Source: Roseivirga sp. 4D4
GTDB lineage: Bacteria; Bacteroidota; Bacteroidia; Cytophagales; Cyclobacteriaceae
NCBI RefSeq assembly: GCF_001747095.1
Contig: NZ_MDGP01000001.1
Coordinates: 3,517,001-3,581,000 of the forward strand
DNA: 64,000 nucleotides
Reading direction: 5' to 3'
The notes beneath the pieces were generated by a model, which had not been told where the DNA came from, did no database searches, and worked only from the letters and a program-made list of their open reading frames with translations. Positions within the stretch are counted from its first letter, which is position 1; each line of letters begins with the position of its first letter. A program made the translations under genes and the position numbers. This document shows, piece by piece, positions 1 through 6,746 of this stretch.

Positions 1-1
1 G

Positions 2-571
2 ATTCATTATTACAGACGACCAACTAATGGAATTCATGGGTTTACTGTGGCTCGTGTTCAGGAGGGAAGAGCGCAAGACGCGGTCGAATTGGCACGAACG
101 GAATGGCAGTCTGCTTTACCCAATGTGCCTTTTGACTATTACTTTCTTGACGATCAATTTGCACAGCTCTATGAGCAAGAGGACCGTTTGACCGGTGCGA
201 TTGGGGCCTTCTCCGTGGTGGCCATTATCATTGCGTCTTTGGGTTTATTGGGACTATCATCCCTAATGACGACTCAAAGGACCAAGGAAATCGGTATTCG
301 CAAGGTATTGGGTTCTTCGGTATTCGGTATCGTCAGACTACTCTCCAGTGCTTTTACGAGAATGGTTTTGCTTGCCTTTGTTATTTCAGTACCACTGGCG
401 GTTTACGGTCTGAATATATGGCTTGATAGTTTCGCCTATCAAACGGAAATAGGAATACTCGTCTTTATAGTTGCGCTTCTGAGCACCTTTGGGGTGGCCA
501 TGCTGACTGTAGGTTTCCAAACTGTGAAGGCAGCTACAGCCAATCCCATACAGTCCATGCGGTATGAATAG
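2..571 (+). CDS. FtsX/MacB-type ABC transporter permease, C-terminal part (5' end outside window)
   Basis: The frame is open to the left edge, so this is the last ~189 residues of a longer protein; the GTG at 47 is internal. The visible part has an extracytoplasmic stretch followed by three membrane segments in the FtsX order: one around the AFSVVAIIIASLGLLGLSS motif, then TQRTKEIGIRKVLGSS (the cytoplasmic coupling-helix motif that contacts the ATPase), then two more helices, ending in a short tail with NPIQSMRYE. This ending is typical of Bacteroidota MacB-like permeases of about 800 residues with two FtsX domains. Family role: mechanotransmission-type export or lipoprotein/efflux transport; the substrate cannot be read. 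A good terminator follows at 593-618. Confidence 0.88.
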   Translation: MHYYRRPTNGIHGFTVARVQEGRAQDAVELARTEWQSALPNVPFDYYFLDDQFAQLYEQEDRLTGAIGAFSVVAIIIASLGLLGLSSLMTTQRTKEIGIRKVLGSSVFGIVRLLSSAFTRMVLLAFVISVPLAVYGLNIWLDSFAYQTEIGILVFIVALLSTFGVAMLTVGFQTVKAATANPIQSMRYE

Positions 572-592
572 GGTATTAATGAATTAGACTGA

Positions 593-618
593 AGCCATCT
601 TTCAAGGTGGCTTTTTTT
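593..618 (+). terminator. Rho-independent terminator after the FtsX-type permease
   Basis: AGCCATC (593-599) pairs with GGTGGCT (606-612) with one T-G wobble around a TTTCAA loop, and runs into seven T residues. It lies 22 bp after the permease stop codon. Confidence 0.75.
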
Positions 619-776
619 ATGTCCAAAAACTTGTTTTGACATAGTTTCAACAGTTCAGTCCAGAAAGATTACAGTTCATTTCACTTGGGTTTTTTGTTGT
701 ATACAATCTTTTCATCATTGTATTGTCAATCCGCCACTAACAACAAGGTGGGTTTACCAAAAGTCAAAAACTCAAG

Positions 777-814
777 TTTCAGGTGTGGGTTGGTCGCCCA
801 CCAAGCACCTGAGA
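777..814 (+). other. Structured leader hairpin upstream of the DSDHY-repeat gene
   Basis: TCAGGTG (779-785) is perfectly complementary to CACCTGA (806-812), extendable by a T-G and a T-A pair. Inside, TGGG (786-789) can pair with CCCA (797-800), or TTGG with CCAA. There is no T-run after it, and the start codon follows 22 nt later, so it looks like a 5'-UTR structure (regulatory or stabilising) and not a terminator. It does not match a riboswitch I recognise. Confidence 0.45.
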
Positions 815-836
815 CAAAAACAAAAAGATTACGATT

Positions 837-2435
837 ATGAAAGCTCAAAAAATGAAGAATAGAAGTATTATCATGGGAATAGCGATCGCCTTACTAGCGA
901 TTTTTTCATTGGTCAATGATTCGCATGCCCAAAGAAGTAAAAGCTCAACTACTGTTACCTCTTCGGGAGGTAAGTCAACAACAATTTCGTCATCAAAGAA
1001 CGGTGCTCACACCTTCACTCACAAAACGGGGTCTCAAAGCCTCAATGTGGAATATGAAGGTGAGATTGAATTTGCCGAGGATGACAAGTCTATTAAATCT
1101 ATCTCCAGAGGAGGTTACCTCTTCATCAGAAAAACCTCTTTCGGAAAAAGAAGAGAGGTTTTGGCTGAGCCAAATTCTGATGGTACGGTAGAATATGAAT
1201 ACAGAGTTGGCAGAAGAAAAGAAGAGTGGGGCAAAGAAGCTGAGGAATTCCTGGCTGATATGTTGCTCGAAGTTATCAGAACCACTGGTATTGGTGCAGA
1301 AAGCCGTGTTGAAAGGTTTTACAAGAAAGGTGGCCTTGATGCAGTTTTAGATGAAGTCAGTGATATCAGAAGTGATTACGTAAGCCAAATCTATTTGAAA
1401 GTACTTCTTGAGGATCAAGATCTGAATGATAATGAATTAGAAAAGCTTGCAGGCTATGTGCCAAGAGAGTTAGACTCTGATCATTACATCACTGAGGTAT
1501 TCAAAGATCATAGCGATAAGTTCTTTAAGAATGAGAAGACGACAGAAGCCTTCTTAAATGCGATTGATCGCATGGACTCTGATCACTACGTGTCTGTTAT
1601 ACTTAAAAGAGCGATGAGAGAAGATTTGAGTGAAGCGGCTACCATCAAGGTGCTTGCTGCTGCTGAGATTATGGATTCGGATCACTACAAGACAAATGTT
1701 TTCCAGGACTTACTAAAGCGTAGAGATTTGAGTGATAATCTGATCGATCAAATCGTTAAGTCTGCCGCAGATATTGATTCTGACCACTATGCTACTATCG
1801 TCTTAAAGAAGGCTTTGGACCGTCCTAACCTTTCTGATAAAGCGTTCGAGAACTTAATGGATGCGGTATCTAATATCGATTCTGACCACTATACCACTGA
1901 GACGTTTAAGTCAATGCTAAACTCTCGACAGGTTTCAGATAAAGTAGTAGAAGCTGTGATGAGCAAGTTAGAGTACATGGATTCTGATCACTATAGAAAC
2001 GTGATCATTAACGACCTGTTCGATAACCAGAGTATTTCATCCAAGTATTTCGATAACATCCTCAATACTGTGAATGATATTGATTCAGACCATTATGCGA
2101 GTCAGATTTTAATTAAAGTATTAAGAGATCAGGATTTGGATTCTGATGCCTATGCAAAAGTACTTGGGCGTGTTGCTGATATTGGTTCAGATCACTACAA
2201 AGTCAATATTCTTAAAAACGTATTGAAGGAAAGAAACTTGAAGAAGGATCACCTGGTGAGCATCTTAAAAGTAGCGGACTCAATAGGGTCAGACTACTAC
2301 AAGTCTGAAGTATTAAAAGGTGCTTGTAGTGCTGTCCAAGATGCCGATGACACCGTCAAGTCTCAGTTCAAAAGAGTAGCCAAAGGAATTAGGTCTGATA
2401 CGTACTACGGTCGCGTGGCACGTTGTGTAGACTAA
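837..2435 (+). CDS. Secreted protein of tandem DSDHY-type HEAT-like repeats
   Basis: 532 residues. Residues 1-31 are a signal peptide (basic start, hydrophobic core IIMGIAIALLAIF, cleavage near SHAQ), then a Ser/Thr/Lys-rich segment to about 60, then a domain to about 175 with WGKEAEEFLADMLLEVIR and IGAESRVERFYKKGG. The rest is about ten 34-residue repeats, seven beginning DSDHY and others IRSDY, GSDHY or GSDYY. From memory, the same order (R-x-TGI-x-AE-x-RV segment, then iDSDY repeats) forms the C-terminal part of many BlaR/M56-type regulators; here the membrane peptidase domain is absent. Probable role: a periplasmic or surface scaffold of alpha-helical pairs; the ligand is unknown. ATG 837 is used; ATG 852 would also give a good signal peptide. 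Monocistronic, with a terminator at 2451. Confidence 0.85.
   Translation: MKAQKMKNRSIIMGIAIALLAIFSLVNDSHAQRSKSSTTVTSSGGKSTTISSSKNGAHTFTHKTGSQSLNVEYEGEIEFAEDDKSIKSISRGGYLFIRKTSFGKRREVLAEPNSDGTVEYEYRVGRRKEEWGKEAEEFLADMLLEVIRTTGIGAESRVERFYKKGGLDAVLDEVSDIRSDYVSQIYLKVLLEDQDLNDNELEKLAGYVPRELDSDHYITEVFKDHSDKFFKNEKTTEAFLNAIDRMDSDHYVSVILKRAMREDLSEAATIKVLAAAEIMDSDHYKTNVFQDLLKRRDLSDNLIDQIVKSAADIDSDHYATIVLKKALDRPNLSDKAFENLMDAVSNIDSDHYTTETFKSMLNSRQVSDKVVEAVMSKLEYMDSDHYRNVIINDLFDNQSISSKYFDNILNTVNDIDSDHYASQILIKVLRDQDLDSDAYAKVLGRVADIGSDHYKVNILKNVLKERNLKKDHLVSILKVADSIGSDYYKSEVLKGACSAVQDADDTVKSQFKRVAKGIRSDTYYGRVARCVD
1365..2432 (+). repeat. In-frame tandem repeats of about 102 bp (34-residue HEAT-like units)
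   Basis: Ten to eleven units encode [ID]xSDxY starts followed by an amphipathic helix, a short loop (often dLSd) and a second helix ending in a hydrophobic residue before the next DSDHY. Seven units keep DSDHY exactly. At DNA level the GAYTCTGAYCACTAY segment is similar but not identical between units, so this is an old, diverged array and not a recent expansion. Confidence 0.85.
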
Positions 2436-2450
2436 TGTTTTCTATCCACC

Positions 2451-2481
2451 CAAGAGCCTTCTTTATGGAGGCTCTTGTTTC
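2451..2481 (+). terminator. Rho-independent terminator after the repeat protein
   Basis: CAAGAGCCT (2451-2459) pairs perfectly with AGGCTCTTG (2469-2477), 9 bp, followed by a T-rich tract. It separates the repeat gene from the LytS operon. Confidence 0.75.
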
Positions 2482-2554
2482 TATTTCCACATAAATTTTT
2501 GCTCTCTAAGCAATATGGAGGGGGTATTTATTATCTTCATCAAAACTCGCTGCT

Positions 2555-3583
2555 ATGGCTAAGCTGCTCAGGCTGCTCCTTTTTCTTATCATCGGCTTAC
2601 TCTTTCTCTTTTATCTTTTTTATGGAGAGTATGGCGTACTGCCCAATCTATCAAGGCACATCAATATCTATGGGTTCACATTTTTGGGTGCTATCCTTAC
2701 AGGCTTTGGCGTCTTCTACATTAATCACTGGTTGAATCATCGAATACCATGGCGTAGGCACATCTTAGGTCGTTTTATGGCCGGTTTTGCGCTCGACTTT
2801 GCGTTTTTAGGCGGCCTGTTATTGTTAATGGGTTGGTTAGGTAACCTGACAGGCCTGATCGAATACGAAATGTTTGCTGAGGACATGTTCATTCGACAGA
2901 TAGAAATCAAACTAATTGTACTTTGCTTCTTGACCATGTTTGTGGTCACACTGGTAGAGTTTAATACCTTTAGCTACAATGAGTATTCAGTAGGACAGAT
3001 TAGAAAACTACGTGCCGAACGTAAGCAACTTGAGCTACAGTTTGAAGCACTAAAAAGCCAGCTAAGCCCGCATTACTTATTCAATAGTATGAACACTATC
3101 TCGTCACTCGTGTATCGAGATCCGCATGTGGCAGAGAACTTCATTCGAAACCTAGCCGATACTTTCAACTATGTGCTCTATACCAAAGAAGCCAAAGTGG
3201 TCACTTTGCGAGAAGAGATAGAGGCATTGAAGGACTACGGTTACCTGCTCAATATTCGATATGCGGCAGCGGTAGATTTAAGAATTGAAATTGATAGCCA
3301 ATATCACGATCGGTCGATACCTCCTTTGACTTTACAGTTGCTGGTCGAGAATGCTGTAAAGCATAACATTATTAGCAATGATAACCCTCTTAAAGTCAAT
3401 ATTCGAGCTACTGAAGAAGAGGTGATTGTTTTGAATAATAAGACTGGGTCGCCTTCAAAAACGGCTAGTCATAGGGTTGGGTTAGACAATATCAGAAAGC
3501 GCTATGCTTTCTTTACCTCCAAGCATATTCAGCTTTCGGACGATGATTATTTCGAAGTTAAACTCCCAATGATCACGTCATGA
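2555..3583 (+). CDS. LytS/YehU-type sensor histidine kinase, apparently active
   Basis: 342 residues. Four membrane segments fill residues 5-135, a short linker coiled coil (RKLRAERKQLELQFEALK) follows, then the His_kinase (PF06580-type) motif LSPHYLFNSMN with candidate phospho-acceptor His173. The ATPase domain has the N-box LLVENAVKHNI (Asn266) and a C-terminal VGLDNIRKRY box. There is no periplasmic sensor domain, so the signal is probably sensed in or near the membrane. First gene of a three-gene operon: it overlaps the next gene by 4 bp (ATGA), and that gene overlaps the LytTR regulator in the same way. A purine-rich stretch lies about 25 nt upstream of the ATG, too far to be a normal Shine-Dalgarno site. 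Confidence 0.9.
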   Translation: MAKLLRLLLFLIIGLLFLFYLFYGEYGVLPNLSRHINIYGFTFLGAILTGFGVFYINHWLNHRIPWRRHILGRFMAGFALDFAFLGGLLLLMGWLGNLTGLIEYEMFAEDMFIRQIEIKLIVLCFLTMFVVTLVEFNTFSYNEYSVGQIRKLRAERKQLELQFEALKSQLSPHYLFNSMNTISSLVYRDPHVAENFIRNLADTFNYVLYTKEAKVVTLREEIEALKDYGYLLNIRYAAAVDLRIEIDSQYHDRSIPPLTLQLLVENAVKHNIISNDNPLKVNIRATEEEVIVLNNKTGSPSKTASHRVGLDNIRKRYAFFTSKHIQLSDDDYFEVKLPMITS

Positions 3584-4638
3584 AAAGGAACCTATTGAAT
3601 CAGCCCATATTCCGCCTGATGGTTCCACCGATCTATGGGATCATGATGTACCTGTTGATTTTAATGATCAACAACGACCTGGAACAGCTCTCGGAAACCA
3701 TTTTGAATGATGAGCTGATGCTCTGTGCCGTACTGGCCTTTCTTACTTCTGAGTCGGTACGTTTTGTAATTGTTTTAGTCGAAAGAAGGCTTCAGGAAAA
3801 CCTGAGAAAAACAGGAAGCATAGTTATGCTATTTGGTGTGAGCTTGCTGACGGGGGCTGTGGTTAACTTCTTTGCTGTAGACGCTTATTTCAGATATTTT
3901 GAGGATTATCAGTACTTCTCGTCCTATTCGAACACCCTCTATACGATAGTGATCACTTACAGTGTAAGCGCAATGCTTTACACCTTGTTCTTCCTGAGTA
4001 TTCACTTGCTGTCGATAAAGAATGAATCGGAACTGAAAAAGGAAGACTTAAAGCGCCAGAATCTTGAGCACCAATTGGAGATTTTCAACAATGAAATCAA
4101 TCCCGACTTGCTTTTTCAGAGCTTGGAGACACTTATTTCACTGGTTCATCATAACCTTGATAAAGCAGAAGATTTTGTAGATCGCCTGGCGATCGTTTAT
4201 CGGTACATCTTAGATAATCGAAAGAAAGAGGTTGTGGCCTTGGACGATGAGCTTAGAGCAGCTAAGAACCTCATCTATTTATTCAAAGAGAAGTTTCCAG
4301 AGCAGTTATCTCTAGAAATCAAAAACGAGAAGTTTGGCATAGGAAAGTATATGGTGCCCAACACCTTGCCCATGGTTTTGGATTGTATGATTAACGGTAG
4401 TATTATTTCCCCTTGGCAGCCGATGAATATTGTAATTGACTGTGGAGGAGAGGATGATTATTTGGTCATTCAACATAAAGAGAATGACAAACTGAGCAAC
4501 AATAAGTACATTAAAAATCGATATCAAAACCTTCATGAGGCCTTTGCCTTTTTTACGGATAAACCTGTGATTCAGATCAAAGCTTATGGAGATGCTTTTA
4601 TCAAACTGCCATTGCTAGACATTAAAGAGAACGTATGA
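3580..4638 (+). CDS. Degenerate LytS-type membrane protein (candidate pseudokinase)
   Basis: 352 residues with the same plan as its upstream neighbour: four membrane segments (about 12-30, 48-68, 79-100, 119-145), a charged linker, then a His_kinase-like motif NPDLLFQSLE in which the phospho-acceptor His is Asp176. The N-box region reads VLDCMINGSIIS, so the Mg-binding Asn is Cys269, and the GLDN box is replaced by NRYQN. All three catalytic signatures are lost, while length, topology, reading frame and the AFAFFT segment near the C-terminus are kept. It is therefore probably a folded, selected pseudokinase and not a decaying gene. Likely role: heterodimer partner or inhibitor of the upstream kinase. 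ATGA overlaps at both ends imply co-translation. Confidence 0.85.
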   Translation: MKRNLLNQPIFRLMVPPIYGIMMYLLILMINNDLEQLSETILNDELMLCAVLAFLTSESVRFVIVLVERRLQENLRKTGSIVMLFGVSLLTGAVVNFFAVDAYFRYFEDYQYFSSYSNTLYTIVITYSVSAMLYTLFFLSIHLLSIKNESELKKEDLKRQNLEHQLEIFNNEINPDLLFQSLETLISLVHHNLDKAEDFVDRLAIVYRYILDNRKKEVVALDDELRAAKNLIYLFKEKFPEQLSLEIKNEKFGIGKYMVPNTLPMVLDCMINGSIISPWQPMNIVIDCGGEDDYLVIQHKENDKLSNNKYIKNRYQNLHEAFAFFTDKPVIQIKAYGDAFIKLPLLDIKENV

Positions 4639-5414
4639 GAGTATTTATCATAGAGGACGAAATACCTGCTGCAGAGAAGATTGAACGCTTCTTACATCGT
4701 TATGATGAAAGTATTGAGATTGTGGGTAGAGCAATGAGCGTTAAGGAAACTGTCAATTGGGTGCAGACTGATGGCAATGCAGATCTACTTTTGATGGATA
4801 TCCAATTAACGGATGGATTGAGTTTTGATATTTTCAAAGAAGTCGATCTTGACATTCCTGTCATTTTCACTACGGCCTATAATGAATATGCGATTGATGC
4901 TTTCAAAGCCAATGGCATCGACTACCTACTCAAACCGATCACTTTCGAAGCGTTAACAGAGAGTTTGGATAAGTTCAAAAACCTAAAGACAAAGCTTTCG
5001 GAACCGGGGCAATCGGAAGCCACTTCAGTCATTGATTTGCAGAGCGCCCTGCAGATGTTGAGCAAACGCGAATACAAAACCAGGTTTATGGTCAAGATCG
5101 GTGAGCATATTAAGTCAGTGACGACCGATCAAATAGAACTCTTCTATGCCGAAGGTCGAAACGCCTATATCGTCACGGATCAGGGTAGAAGGCTTATCAT
5201 AGATTATAAGCTTGAGACACTGGAAGAAATGCTCGATCCACAATCATTCTTCAGAGTAAACCGAACCTTTATCATTGAAATTAATGCCATCAAGGATGTT
5301 TTGGTATACTCGAACAGTCGTTTGAAGATCATTCTGAATATGGACTTCGACCGTGAAATTATTGTGAGCCGCGAGAAGGTAGGCGCCTTTAAGAAGTGGT
5401 TCGATGGGGAGTAG
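4635..5414 (+). CDS. LytR/AlgR-type response regulator (receiver plus LytTR)
   Basis: 259 residues. An N-terminal receiver domain carries the acidic pair E7-D8, phospho-acceptor Asp55 (LLLMDIQL), the TTAYNEYA switch segment and the Lys in LLKPI. A linker leads to a C-terminal LytTR DNA-binding domain from about 155, with motifs IELFYAEGRNAYIVT and FFRVNRTFIIEI. The LytTR family binds paired ~9-bp direct repeats. It is the output of the LytS pair upstream and starts inside the stop of the pseudokinase. Targets are unknown; no flanking effector gene is obvious in the same operon. Confidence 0.92.
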   Translation: MRVFIIEDEIPAAEKIERFLHRYDESIEIVGRAMSVKETVNWVQTDGNADLLLMDIQLTDGLSFDIFKEVDLDIPVIFTTAYNEYAIDAFKANGIDYLLKPITFEALTESLDKFKNLKTKLSEPGQSEATSVIDLQSALQMLSKREYKTRFMVKIGEHIKSVTTDQIELFYAEGRNAYIVTDQGRRLIIDYKLETLEEMLDPQSFFRVNRTFIIEINAIKDVLVYSNSRLKIILNMDFDREIIVSREKVGAFKKWFDGE

Positions 5415-5492
5415 TTAGTGGACGATTTGTCTACGCTTTTTTCTCTCAGTTTTGGTGAAAGATGATTATCTTTATTTATCATTCATCACACA

Positions 5493-5831
5493 ATGAATTT
5501 CACCTTGAATACTACCACACAACTTCCTTTGAAGAAGACAAACCTTGACGACTTCTTCCCCAATCAGTTTCAATCCCCCAACTTATCCCCCGAGAAAATC
5601 TGCGATTATCGCATAGAAAGATTCTTTTGGTTTTACATAAAGCTAATTGTCTATGTAATAGACGATCGCGCATCTATTGGAAAATGGCGTAGGGTGCGGA
5701 AAATTGAGTCTAAGACAAACACGCTATCAAAGGGTAAGCGAGTCAATGAGATTGTTGAAATGCTACGCCAACAAAAAGAGAAGTTCGACTCTCTGGGTCA
5801 TAGAGAGAAGAGCTGGTTCTGTCAATACTGA
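5493..5831 (+). CDS. Hypothetical protein, 112 residues, uncertain
   Basis: No family recognised. The product is basic, with an aromatic patch RFFWFYIKLIVYVI around residues 43-56 that could be a short amphipathic or membrane helix, and a lysine-rich C-terminus. A near-consensus -7 box (TATCTTTA, 5467-5474) sits 18 bp before the ATG, which favours expression. The last 10 bp overlap the convergent MBL gene. No conserved motif or clear operon partner backs it. The interval between the LytTR gene and 5822 (407 bp) otherwise holds nothing I can identify. Confidence 0.4.
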   Translation: MNFTLNTTTQLPLKKTNLDDFFPNQFQSPNLSPEKICDYRIERFFWFYIKLIVYVIDDRASIGKWRRVRKIESKTNTLSKGKRVNEIVEMLRQQKEKFDSLGHREKSWFCQY

Positions 5832-6625
5832 ACTTCAGTTCGAGTTTTCTGGAATACTGTAGCCTTTGGGTAATTTTCTTTAATCTGACTCAACGCAGAT
5901 GGCGATGGTGCTTTAGGGTAATGAATTCCTATTAGGTCTTTGGCTTTGATATGGTTGTTAATAATATCCATACCCTCATCACTACTCATATACCAGTAAG
6001 GAACTAGTGCTACATCGATATTATACTTAGCTAAATCCACTTCCCTGAATCTTTCTGGATTCATATCTGCATCGCCAAGGTGCAATACTCGTTTTCCACC
6101 TATTTCAATAATGAAGCCCATATTCTCAATATGTGCTGTCCTTTCTCCGCCTGCATGATTGATGAAAAAGGAATAAACTTTCAGGCCATTGATATTATCT
6201 TGTAAGGTGTGGACTCCGCGTTGGTGGCCCTTAATCTGTGTCTTGACCTTATCATAATCGACATACTTTGATTCTAATTCCCCTTTAACTTGCTCAGAGC
6301 TTAAGAGCCTGGACTCTTGATGGTTCTTGAGAAAATTGCCTGTCAGATTGGCCTCAAAATGATCTCTATGAAAGTGAGTTGTCATTATTAGGTCCACCTG
6401 ATCAAAAGGGCTTTGAGATGTCATCATTTGCTCAACAGTGGCTTCACTCGGGCTGAGGTAATCCTTATAGAAGTCATCAAAGAGCGCATCTATCATGGCT
6501 TTCTTTCCACCCCCCTCTAAAAGTACACCTTCATTGGCGATATAGGTGACCTTAAGGTCTTGGGCCGAAGCAGCCAACGTAACTAAAATGATCAAACAGG
6601 AGTAAAGAACTTTCATACAATTCAT
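5822..6625 (-). CDS. Secreted MBL-fold metallo-hydrolase
   Basis: 267 residues. Signal peptide MKVLYSCLIILVTLAASAQ beginning at the fourth codon, so either ATG 6625 or ATG 6616 could start translation. The metal motif THFHRDHF (HxHxDH) is intact, with a later HLGDAD segment supplying the bridging Asp and a final GIHYPK His. The layout (short beta-lactamase superfamily domain with EGVLLEGGGKKAMIDALF early) resembles the UlaG-like/L-ascorbate-6-phosphate-lactonase branch, here exported. The substrate is not predictable. Divergent from the DUF5916 gene with 121 bp between them. Confidence 0.85.
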   Translation of the reverse strand: MNCMKVLYSCLIILVTLAASAQDLKVTYIANEGVLLEGGGKKAMIDALFDDFYKDYLSPSEATVEQMMTSQSPFDQVDLIMTTHFHRDHFEANLTGNFLKNHQESRLLSSEQVKGELESKYVDYDKVKTQIKGHQRGVHTLQDNINGLKVYSFFINHAGGERTAHIENMGFIIEIGGKRVLHLGDADMNPERFREVDLAKYNIDVALVPYWYMSSDEGMDIINNHIKAKDLIGIHYPKAPSPSALSQIKENYPKATVFQKTRTEVQY

Positions 6626-6721
6626 GTCAAAACTTAACGAAGTTAAATGGCTAGAGTTGTAAAGGTTGTTTTACGACTGACAATAATATATAAGTGGTTA
6701 CCTATTATCTATTGATACAGT

Positions 6722-6729
6722 TAATTTTG
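6722..6729 (+). promoter_or_regulatory. -7 promoter box upstream of the DUF5916 gene
   Basis: TAATTTTG matches the Bacteroidota consensus TAnnTTTG, 17 bp before the proposed TTG start. No convincing -33 element is seen. Confidence 0.5.
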
Positions 6730-6746
6730 GGCAAAATTTTTTAGGA

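Noticed and set aside
439..642. 67-codon minus-strand ORF over the FtsX 3' end
   Set aside because: Overlaps the permease and the terminator at 593-618 and has no family features.
1365..2432. DSDHY tandem array as a recent expansion or assembly artefact
   Set aside because: Units differ at DNA level and in length, so they are old protein repeats.
2475..2735. 86-codon ORF overlapping the LytS gene start
   Set aside because: Runs in another frame over the first membrane helices of the kinase and has no independent start signal.
5677..5862. 61-codon ORF in the gap after the LytTR gene
   Set aside because: Shorter than the 112-codon frame covering the same bases and no promoter element fits it.
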